This document shows positions 17,626-24,636 of a stretch of DNA of 64,000 nt, piece by piece. The notes beneath the pieces were generated by a model. The model worked only from the letters and a program-made list of their open reading frames with translations. It ran no database searches and was not told where the DNA came from. Position numbers and translations under genes: made by a program. Positions within the stretch are counted from its first letter, which is position 1, and each line of letters opens with the position of its first letter. The DNA is taken from positions 1 through 64,000 of the forward strand of contig NZ_BONZ01000017.1 in assembly GCF_016862975.1 (NCBI RefSeq), given 5' to 3'. The DNA comes from Rugosimonospora africana (GTDB taxonomy: Bacteria > Actinomycetota > Actinomycetes > Mycobacteriales > Micromonosporaceae).

Positions 17626-18966
17626 ATGACCGCTGGGGTTGACCCCACTGCTTCCACCCCGGAGCCGGATCCGTCGACGGAGAAGCTGTCGGCGCCGGCC
17701 GGATGGATGCCGCCGCAACGGGCGGAACCGTCGCGGCCCGGACCGAACCCGCCGACCATGTCGCCCCCGCCGCCTGTCCCCCCGGGGCCTTCGATGCCGC
17801 CGGCGGCGCCCAGCCGGGTCGTGCCGGGACAGCCGGCGAACCAGCCGGTGCCGAGTCAGGCGGTGCCGGGCCAGCCGGTGCCGAACCAGGCTGTGCTGAG
17901 CCAGGCTGTGCTGAGCCAGGGGGTGCCGAACCAGCCGCAGCCGACGCTGGGCCAGCGCCCGATCAACCAACCCGCGTCCGGCCAGCCCACTTATGGCCAG
18001 ACCACTTTCGGCCAGCCTCCTCATGGCCAGGCTGCCCATGGTCAGCCCGCTTATGGTCAGACCGCCGCCCAGCCACCGAGCGACCGGCCCGCGTCCGCCG
18101 TCCCGTATTCGGGCGGTGCGCCGTACCAGCCGGTCTCCGCACCGGCGAACCCCGGGCCATATCCGGAGCCGTTCCGGCCCGCCCGCGCCTCACACCGCCA
18201 CTCGGTGCTCGGCGTGCTCCTGGTCGTGCTGTTCCTGGTCGCCGGCGGCGAGGGCTTCTACGTGTACGACCTGAACAACCGGCTCGACACGGCGAACCGG
18301 CACATCGCCGCGGACGCTGCCAACGAGTCCAAGACCGACAACGAGCTACAGACCCGGATCAAGGCGCTGGAGAAGGCGACCGCCGGTTCGCTCGACTCGA
18401 CGGCGGTGGCCACCGCTGTGCTCCCGAGCGTGTTCCGGGTCGACGCCGGTGACTTCACCGGTACCGCGTTCGCCGTGGGCAAGGCGCCCAGCGGCGGCGG
18501 TACCGATCTGCTGACCAATTACCACGTCGTCCGGTCGATCTACGAAAAGGGAACCAGGGACGCCGCGCTGGAGCGGGACGGGCAGCGGTTCCCCGTGAAG
18601 ATCATCCAGGTGGATACCACGAACGACCTTGCCTTGCTGGAATCCACCGAGAACTTCCACCGGCTGAGCACGGCCGCCGCGCAGGTCGAGCCCGGATCGC
18701 CGATCGTCGTGGTCGGCGCGCCGCTCGGGCTGGCCCAATCGGTGACGACGGGTGTGGTCAGCGCGGTACGCAACGATTTCCCGGGCGAGGGCGGGAAGAC
18801 CTTCATCCAGTTCGACGCGCCGATCAATCCGGGTAACTCGGGTGGCCCGGTCGTCAATGCCCAGAAGCAGGTCGTCGGGATCGCGGCCGAGAAGGCGCAG
18901 GACGCCGAGGGCATTGGTCTGGCCATCCCGATCTCCGTGGCCTGCCACTCCTTCACTGTCTGTTGA
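17626..18966 (+). CDS. HtrA-like membrane-anchored serine protease (S1C)
   Basis: 446 aa. A Pro/Gln/Ala-rich cytoplasmic region (residues 1-185) with imperfect repeats such as GQPTYGQTTFGQPP comes first. A transmembrane helix (VLGVLLVVLFLVAGGEGFYV) and a short coiled coil follow. The extracytoplasmic trypsin-like domain has the catalytic His in LLTNYHVV, Asp in DTTNDLALLE and Ser in NPGNSGGPVV. No PDZ domain follows; the protein ends soon after the last beta-strand, at VACHSFTVC. Probably a cell-envelope quality-control protease. The ATG at 17626 has GGGGAGG about 11 bases upstream. Confidence 0.85.
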   Translation: MTAGVDPTASTPEPDPSTEKLSAPAGWMPPQRAEPSRPGPNPPTMSPPPPVPPGPSMPPAAPSRVVPGQPANQPVPSQAVPGQPVPNQAVLSQAVLSQGVPNQPQPTLGQRPINQPASGQPTYGQTTFGQPPHGQAAHGQPAYGQTAAQPPSDRPASAVPYSGGAPYQPVSAPANPGPYPEPFRPARASHRHSVLGVLLVVLFLVAGGEGFYVYDLNNRLDTANRHIAADAANESKTDNELQTRIKALEKATAGSLDSTAVATAVLPSVFRVDAGDFTGTAFAVGKAPSGGGTDLLTNYHVVRSIYEKGTRDAALERDGQRFPVKIIQVDTTNDLALLESTENFHRLSTAAAQVEPGSPIVVVGAPLGLAQSVTTGVVSAVRNDFPGEGGKTFIQFDAPINPGNSGGPVVNAQKQVVGIAAEKAQDAEGIGLAIPISVACHSFTVC

Positions 18967-19021
18967 TCGCGGAAGTACCACCCGCTGCCGGAGGTCCGGC
19001 GGTGGTCGACCTGGAGGAACA

Positions 19022-19906
19022 ATGTCGTACCCCGGAAACGAACCGGATGGCAGCAGACCTGCCGACGGTACGTCCCCGCCCGCACAGGCACACCCGACCG
19101 AGCCGACCCACCCGAGTCCGGCTCCCTGGACGGCCGGCCCCTCACCGACCGGGCCGTCCGCGCCAGCCGAAGCGACCGCACCCACCGGTCTGACCGTGCC
19201 CGCCCCGGCCCAGCCTTCGGGCCCGGCCGACCCCACCGTGTCGATCTCGGCCGGCCCCACGGCACCGGCGGGGCCGCCGGTGCCCGGCCCACCCGTACCG
19301 ACCCAGCAGATTCCGGCCCAACCCGGCCCCGGGTACGGCGACACGTTCGGGTACTCGCCGGGCGCCGCCCCGGTATCCGGGCCCGGCGCGATCCCCGGGT
19401 ACCCGCCGACCTCTGCCGTACCGATGGCGAGCGCCCCGCCCAGCTCCGGAGCCGGGTACCCGTCCGCGTTCGGCCAGCCCGGGTACGGTCAGCCGCCGGC
19501 CCAGCGGGGCAAGGCGCTACCGGTGCTCGCCGGCCTGGTGGTCCTGTTCGTCATCGCGACCGGTGTGCTGGCCGGCCTGTTCGTGGCGAAGAATTCGGCG
19601 TACAACAAGCAGTCCGCGACCCTGCGGGCCCGCAACGCGACGATCGCCGCCCAGACCAAGCAGTTGGGCATCGACAGCTCGCAACTCAAGTCCCTCCAGG
19701 ACCAGCTCGACGACGAGACCCAGAAGGCCAGCGGTTCGCAGAACCAGGTCGACGAACTGAATCACGAGAAGCAGGTCATCTCGCAGTGCCTGGACCTGTC
19801 CGGCCAGGCCGTCGACGCGGCGGAGCGGGGCGACAAGACCACGGCCAACAAGCTGTTGGCCCAGGCCGAGCCGATCTGCAACGAGGCCGACAACTACCTG
19901 AACTGA
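19022..19906 (+). CDS. Proline-rich single-pass membrane protein with coiled coil
   Basis: 294 aa, function unknown. Residues 1-165 are Pro/Ala/Gly-rich and presumably cytoplasmic. A transmembrane helix (ALPVLAGLVVLFVIATGVLAG) follows, then about 105 extracytoplasmic residues with heptad-like sequence (LRARNATIAAQTKQLG, LKSLQDQLDD) and two cysteines near the end (QCLDLSG, EPICNEA) that could form a disulfide. The ATG at 19022 has an ideal GGAGG 5 bases upstream. It resembles the preceding protease in plan (Pro-rich tail, helix, coiled coil) and probably shares its transcript. Confidence 0.7.
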   Translation: MSYPGNEPDGSRPADGTSPPAQAHPTEPTHPSPAPWTAGPSPTGPSAPAEATAPTGLTVPAPAQPSGPADPTVSISAGPTAPAGPPVPGPPVPTQQIPAQPGPGYGDTFGYSPGAAPVSGPGAIPGYPPTSAVPMASAPPSSGAGYPSAFGQPGYGQPPAQRGKALPVLAGLVVLFVIATGVLAGLFVAKNSAYNKQSATLRARNATIAAQTKQLGIDSSQLKSLQDQLDDETQKASGSQNQVDELNHEKQVISQCLDLSGQAVDAAERGDKTTANKLLAQAEPICNEADNYLN

Positions 19907-19936
19907 TCGCGTTCGGCGCGTGGTGCGGCCGGCTGC

Positions 19937-20506
19937 TCAGGCGCCGGGGGCGGCCGGCCACGCCAGCGCGGTGACACCCGGGGGCGGCAGGCCGGCGGTC
20001 GAGGAGAGCAGCGTGAACCATGCCGCGCAGTGGCCGCCGAGGTCGGCCGAAAGCGGAGTCCAGGACGCGCGGATTTCCAGGTCGGCGCTGCTCGGTGGCC
20101 CGGCGAGATCCCCGAACCGGGTCGACGTGGTCTGGGTGACGGTGCCGCCGATGGCGGTGTAATCGGCACCGTGCGCCGCCAGTGCGTCGGTCAACCAGCT
20201 CCAGCCCACCGCCGGCAGCAGAGGATCGCTGGCCAGCTCCGGCTCCAGCTCAGCCGTGACGTAGGTGACCAGTCGCAGCGTGCCGTCCCACGCGTCCTGC
20301 CCGGCCGGGTCGTGGAGCAGCACCAGCCGGCCGGTCGCCACCTCGTCACCGGCGCGGCTGACCGTCCCGGAAAAGGCATGCGCGTAGGGCGCCAGCCTGG
20401 TGGGGGCGGTGAGATCCTCAAGGACGATCTCCGGTCGCGCCGCGACTGCCCGCAACGTCTCGACGGCGTGCGCGAACGTCTCTGGAAGTACGGACGAGGG
20501 CGCCAT
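19937..20506 (-). CDS. DUF3000 family protein
   Basis: 189-aa soluble protein of the actinobacterial DUF3000 family, recognised from its N-terminus (ETFAHAVETLRAV) and the segment GRLVLLHDPAGQDAWDGTLR, and from its place beside RNase D and hemE. No catalytic motif is evident and the function is unknown. The ATG at 20506 is preceded by TAGGCT with a 6-nt gap, so it is probably leaderless. It is divergent from hemE and converges on the 294-aa gene. Confidence 0.8.
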   Translation of the reverse strand: MAPSSVLPETFAHAVETLRAVAARPEIVLEDLTAPTRLAPYAHAFSGTVSRAGDEVATGRLVLLHDPAGQDAWDGTLRLVTYVTAELEPELASDPLLPAVGWSWLTDALAAHGADYTAIGGTVTQTTSTRFGDLAGPPSSADLEIRASWTPLSADLGGHCAAWFTLLSSTAGLPPPGVTALAWPAAPGA

Positions 20507-20512
20507 GTTCGC

Positions 20513-20518
20513 AGCCTA
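20513..20518 (-). promoter_or_regulatory. TANNNT -10 element of DUF3000
   Basis: TAGGCT on the minus strand, 6 nt before the ATG at 20506. Confidence 0.45.
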
Positions 20519-20590
20519 TTGCGGGTACCGGTGTGGGGGCCGCCACGGCGCGCCGATCACTGTGCGGTACGCATGAGATGATGGCTCGCG

Positions 20591-21631
20591 ATGAGCGATA
20601 CGAGCCGTGAACCGTCCGTTTTTGTCCGCGCCTGTCATGGTGAATCCGTTCCGCATCTTCCCGTGTGGTTCATGCGCCAAGCTGGGCGTTCGCTCCCGGA
20701 ATACCGGAGCATCCGGGCGGACATACCGATGCTGGAGGCGTTGCGGCGACCGGACCTCATCCGCGAAATCACGTTGCAACCGGTGCGGCGGCACGGCGTC
20801 GACGCGGCCATCCTGTTCAGCGACATCGTAGTGCCACTCGCCGCTGCCGGCATCGATCTTGACCTCAAGCCCGGTGTCGGGCCGGTGATCGCAGAGCCGA
20901 TCCGGGACCCGGCCGCCGTCGCGGCAGTGCCGGTACTCGAGCCGGCCCAGGTGGACTTCGTCGCCGAGGCGGTCGGGCTGCTGGTCGAGGAGCTCTCCGG
21001 TACCCCGTTGATCGGTTTTGCCGGCGCACCGTTCACGCTGGCCAGCTACCTGATCGAGGGCGGGCCGTCGCGCACGTACGAGCGGACCAAGGCACTGATG
21101 CACGGTGCGCCCGACGTGTGGCACGCGCTGTGCTCCCGGCTCGCCGACATCACGCTGACGTTCGTGCGGGTACAGGTAGCGGCCGGGGTATCCGCCGTGC
21201 AGCTGTTCGACTCCTGGGCGGGCGCGCTGTCCGAGGCCGACTACCGACGGTACGTGATGCCGCACTCCGCGACGGTACTGTCCGGGCTCGCCGAGTCGGG
21301 CGTGCCCCGGATCCACTTCGGCGTGGGTACTGGGCACATGCTGCCGGCGATGGCGGAGGCCGGGGCGGACGTGGTGGGTGTGGACTGGCGTACCCCGCTG
21401 GACACGGCCGCCGCACTGCTCGGACCGAACTTCGCCGTGCAGGGCAACCTCGACCCGGCGGTGCTGTTCGCGCCGTGGCCGGTCGTCGAGGCGGAGGTGC
21501 GCCGGATCGTGGCTGAGGGCCGGGCGGCGCACGGGCACGTGTTCAATCTCGGTCACGGGGTGCTTCCGGACACTGACCCGGAGGTACTGACCCGGGTGGT
21601 GGCTCTGGTGCACGAGGTGTCTGCCGCCTGA
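20591..21631 (+). CDS. hemE: Uroporphyrinogen decarboxylase
   Basis: Converts uroporphyrinogen III to coproporphyrinogen III in haem synthesis. 346 aa, full length. The N-terminal signature [16 protein letters not shown] and the aspartate-bearing [14 protein letters not shown] are present, as are [17 protein letters not shown] and [14 protein letters not shown] near the C-terminus. hemG and hemQ, later steps of the same pathway, lie about 8 kb downstream. Its stop codon lies inside a 39-bp direct repeat. Confidence 0.95.
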   Translation: MSDTSREPSVFVRACHGESVPHLPVWFMRQAGRSLPEYRSIRADIPMLEALRRPDLIREITLQPVRRHGVDAAILFSDIVVPLAAAGIDLDLKPGVGPVIAEPIRDPAAVAAVPVLEPAQVDFVAEAVGLLVEELSGTPLIGFAGAPFTLASYLIEGGPSRTYERTKALMHGAPDVWHALCSRLADITLTFVRVQVAAGVSAVQLFDSWAGALSEADYRRYVMPHSATVLSGLAESGVPRIHFGVGTGHMLPAMAEAGADVVGVDWRTPLDTAAALLGPNFAVQGNLDPAVLFAPWPVVEAEVRRIVAEGRAAHGHVFNLGHGVLPDTDPEVLTRVVALVHEVSAA

Positions 21632-21722
21632 GCGCAGCCGGAGCCGGTTTGTGGCGGAGGCGAGCACAGGCTCACGCTGCATTGCCTGAGCGGAGCCGGA
21701 GCCGGTTTGTGGCGGAGGCGAG
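21626..21722 (+). repeat. 39-bp direct repeat, two copies at 58-bp period
   Basis: Copies at 21626-21664 and 21684-21722 start GCCTGAGCG, contain AGCCGGAGCCGGTTTGTG and end GCGGAGGCGAG, with one mismatch. The first copy carries the hemE stop codon. Confidence 0.8.
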
Positions 21723-21787
21723 AGCACGGGCCCGAGCGTTGCCGAATAACGGCTCACACCGGCGGCCGTGATGTCAGGCCCGGCCGG

Positions 21788-21793
21788 TAGCCT
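21788..21793 (+). promoter_or_regulatory. TANNNT -10 element of the large membrane protein
   Basis: TAGCCT, 7 nt before the GTG at 21801. Confidence 0.45.
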
Positions 21794-21800
21794 GTCCGGC

Positions 21801-24011
21801 GTGGACGGGGCTCGATGGTCGTCAGCGGGGGCGTATCGACGTCAGTGGTGGCTTCGCCGCACCGCGCTCGGCGAGGCCACCGCCGTGCTGCGGACTTCCG
21901 GCACGGTCCTGGTCCGGCACTGGCCGGCGCTGCTGACGCTGACCTTCGCCGGAATCGCCGCGCGCAGCTTCCTGACCTGGGTCGGGGTGGAGGCGAGCAA
22001 AGTCAACGCGACGCTCGGCTTCTTCCCCTTGGTGCTGTTGCCGATCGCGACGTTGACCCCCCTCGTACTGATGATGTGGGTCGTCCGCGACTCGCTGCCC
22101 TGGCTGTCCGCCGTCAAGCGGGCGCGTACCGACGCCGCACGCGCCGGCGGCCTGCCGCACCCGCCGCGGGCGTCGATGCTCGACTATCTGGGTAGCGTGC
22201 TCATCCCGTTCCTGCCCCTCTACGCCGAGCACGGCTACCTCAAGTCCGACGTGGCCAACTTCAGCTACGCGATACTCAGCGACGAAGTCTTCGCCAGCGG
22301 GAAGATCTTTGACGGCACGGCGAACGTGGGGGCCCGGTTGCCGCTCTCGTTCACCACGTCGATGGTCGTGGTGTTCGCTTGCGCGGTCGTGATCCGCTGG
22401 GCGCTGAGCAAGTGGCGGATCGCCAGGTGGTTGCGCTTCCCCGGTCTCCTCGGCGCGTACGTCGAGGTGATCTGGATCTTTATGCTTGCCATGCTGGCCG
22501 CCAGGAAGAAGAACGACGGAGTGACCTGGCTCGAGGATCGGCGCGTGGTGCACGGGCTGACCGCTGGATTCTCGGACGTCGTGGACCGGCTCGGGCCGCT
22601 CTCCGGCCTGATACACACCGTGCTCTCCGCCGCGAGTGAGCTGGTCGGCTCCGCCGATACGGTGATCGTGGTACCGGTGGCGTGGCTCACGGTCGGTGCC
22701 GTGGTCTACGGGTTCGAGTTCACGTCGCCCACCCGACTCGCGCTCAACCCCCTGGAAACCGAGGGCGGGCAGTCGTCGATCGTGCCGCGTCTGCTGCGGC
22801 GGATCGTCGCCGAGCTGAGCGAGAATTTCCGGGAGAGGTTCGGCCCCCTGGCGCGGGGACTGCGCCTGCTGGTCCGAACCGGTCTGCGCCCGATGTTGTT
22901 GTTCTGCGTGGCCTTCGTGATCGTCGACTCGACCTCGACCTGGTTGTGGGAGGTCGAGCGTCCGCTGATCGGCCCGCACAACATCATCCAGTTCTGGATG
23001 CCGCTGTCCGACGCGCTGTCCGCGCTCAACGACGGGGTGGCTCAGACGCTGACGGTGGTGTTGCTCGGAGCCGCCGTCGATCGCGTGCTACGGGCGCAGG
23101 AGGATGGGTCGCTCCTGGCAAGTCTGACGAGTGCCGTTCCGGTTGCGATGTACCCGGCGGTCGCCGGCAGCACCGGGGTACCGGTGCCGGGCGCGGCTTC
23201 GGTCACGGCTACCGCCTCGGTCGCCGCGGCAGCCCCTGTCACCGCGAACGCGCTCGCCGGTCCCGCCGCGCATGCGGTGGCCCGGGCCGCTGTGACGGCG
23301 GCCGGCGCGGATCCGGCCGTTCCCGGAGCGCCGGTCGCCTCCGCTGCATCGACCGCCTCGGGTGTGCCGGTTGCTGCGGGTGTGCCGCATGCCTCCGGGG
23401 TACCGATCGGTTTGAGCGCGCCGCCGGGTTCGGTCGCGCCGCTTGGTTCGGGCGCGACTGCGCTGCAGTCGGTTCCGCTCGGGGCGCCGCCGGTCGTGCC
23501 CGGGCCGCAGTCGGTCCCGTCCGGATCGCCGCCGGTCGTGTCCGCAGCGCAGGCCACGCAGTGGGCCCCCCAGTGGGCCCCGCCGGCTCAGGGCGTTTTC
23601 CCTCAGGGCGCCGCCCCGCCGGCTCAGGGCGCCGCCCCGCAGGCTCAGGGCGCCGGCCCGCCGGCTCAGGGCGCCGTCGCGTCGGCTCTGGGCGCTGCCC
23701 CTCAGGGCACCGCCGCGGCGCCGTGGTCGCCGCAGTCGCAGGCCGCTCCGGCCTCGCCGGCGGGAGCGGCCACGGTCGGGTCGCCCGTCGGCGGTACGGC
23801 CGGTCCCGTCGGGCCCGACGGGTCAGGCGACTCGCCGACCATGGAGCGGCCGTTCGTCGACCCCCCGTTCGTCGACCCCCCGTTCGTCGACCCCCCGTTC
23901 GTCGACCCCCCGTTCGTCGACCCCCCGTTCGTCGACCCCCCGTTCGTCGACCCCCCGTTCGTCGACCCCCCGACCGTCGAGCAGCCGCACGTGGCGCCGC
24001 CGCGACAATAG
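21801..24011 (+). CDS. Large polytopic membrane protein with Ala/Pro-rich repeat tail
   Basis: 736 aa, function not recognised. Residues 1-430 contain about six to eight hydrophobic helices, for example LLTLTFAGIAARSFL and LGFFPLVLLPIATLTPLVLM, a 'WIFMLAMLA' helix and PMLLFCVAFVIV. The C-terminal 270 residues are Ala/Pro/Val-rich, with PPAQGAAPQAQGA-type repeats. They end in eight exact FVDPP pentapeptides before TVEQPHVAPPRQ. The tail resembles a flexible, probably cytoplasmic, linker. The GTG at 21801 follows TAGCCT by 7 nt and lacks a Shine-Dalgarno. It converges on the 179-aa gene. Confidence 0.7.
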   Translation: MDGARWSSAGAYRRQWWLRRTALGEATAVLRTSGTVLVRHWPALLTLTFAGIAARSFLTWVGVEASKVNATLGFFPLVLLPIATLTPLVLMMWVVRDSLPWLSAVKRARTDAARAGGLPHPPRASMLDYLGSVLIPFLPLYAEHGYLKSDVANFSYAILSDEVFASGKIFDGTANVGARLPLSFTTSMVVVFACAVVIRWALSKWRIARWLRFPGLLGAYVEVIWIFMLAMLAARKKNDGVTWLEDRRVVHGLTAGFSDVVDRLGPLSGLIHTVLSAASELVGSADTVIVVPVAWLTVGAVVYGFEFTSPTRLALNPLETEGGQSSIVPRLLRRIVAELSENFRERFGPLARGLRLLVRTGLRPMLLFCVAFVIVDSTSTWLWEVERPLIGPHNIIQFWMPLSDALSALNDGVAQTLTVVLLGAAVDRVLRAQEDGSLLASLTSAVPVAMYPAVAGSTGVPVPGAASVTATASVAAAAPVTANALAGPAAHAVARAAVTAAGADPAVPGAPVASAASTASGVPVAAGVPHASGVPIGLSAPPGSVAPLGSGATALQSVPLGAPPVVPGPQSVPSGSPPVVSAAQATQWAPQWAPPAQGVFPQGAAPPAQGAAPQAQGAGPPAQGAVASALGAAPQGTAAAPWSPQSQAAPASPAGAATVGSPVGGTAGPVGPDGSGDSPTMERPFVDPPFVDPPFVDPPFVDPPFVDPPFVDPPFVDPPFVDPPTVEQPHVAPPRQ
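23851..23970 (+). repeat. Eight exact 15-bp tandem repeats (FVDPP codons)
   Basis: Eight perfect copies of CGTTCGTCGACCCCC, in frame with the membrane-protein gene. Any gain or loss of units keeps the frame. Each unit contains a GTCGAC site. Confidence 0.95.
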
Positions 24012-24093
24012 GGTCCTGTCCTGCCGATCTTGTTCCGGGTCGGCAAGCGCGCCGCGCGGCGGGGCTCGACACGGGCCGGCGAATGATCGGCAG
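24012..24093. terminator. Long inverted repeat between convergent genes
   Basis: CTGCCGATC at 24021-24029 pairs with GATCGGCAG at 24085-24093. The enclosed GC-rich stretch contains the palindrome CGCCGCGCGGCG. The position between two converging stop codons fits a bidirectional terminator. Both arms share sequence with 12449-12477. Confidence 0.5.
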
Positions 24094-24096
24094 AAT

Positions 24097-24636
24097 CTAC
24101 GGCGGGGTCAGCCGGGCGTAGTCGGGCAGCTTCGTCTTCGCGACGACCCGAAGCGCCACCGGATGAGCCTCGCGCGGCAGCAGGAAGTAGGCCACCGTCT
24201 GGTACTTGGCCGACTTGTCGTCCGGATCCTCGGGCGTGCAGTAATCGAACGGCGCATCGAGGTCCTTGAGATCATCGGGCCCCGGGGAGAAGGTCTTGCC
24301 ATCGGCCGTCTCCAGCGAGACGGTGCAGAGTGAGAGTTTCACGCCGTGCGGGACGTCGAAGTCGACGGTCGCCTTCCATGCCTGGGTACCGGCCGGGATC
24401 GCGACCGGGTCTCCGAGGAAGTCCTGAGGGCCGGTGTCCGCCGCGAGCCGAGTCAGTCGCATCCGCGCACCGTCGTACGCCACCCAACTCCCTGGCGTGC
24501 CGGAGACCGGCTGGCGGGGTTCGGCTTTCCAGTACATGCGGTATCCGGTTTTGACCGGCGAGTACAGCGCCAGCGCCAGCGCGGGTACCAGCAGCAGAAG
24601 CCCCCACCGGTTGCGCCGCCACCATCCGGGATTCAC
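24097..24636 (-). CDS. Exported single-pass protein, third gene of the proline-rich operon
   Basis: 179 aa, function unknown. One N-terminal helix (WGLLLLVPALALALYSPV) acts as signal anchor, followed by an extracytoplasmic beta-rich domain containing VAYDGARMRLTRL, AWKATVDFDVPHG and LSLCTVSLETADGKTF. Two cysteines (LCTV, YCTP) could pair. The GTG at 24636 overlaps the preceding gene's stop by 4 bases. The long frame read upstream of it lies inside the proline-rich gene and is not real. The domain looks like a diverged relative of that in the gene above it. Confidence 0.7.
   Translation of the reverse strand: MNPGWWRRNRWGLLLLVPALALALYSPVKTGYRMYWKAEPRQPVSGTPGSWVAYDGARMRLTRLAADTGPQDFLGDPVAIPAGTQAWKATVDFDVPHGVKLSLCTVSLETADGKTFSPGPDDLKDLDAPFDYCTPEDPDDKSAKYQTVAYFLLPREAHPVALRVVAKTKLPDYARLTPP

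Noticed and set aside
23851-23970. Possible CRISPR-like array
   Set aside because: The 15-bp units are contiguous, have no spacers and are in frame with a gene.
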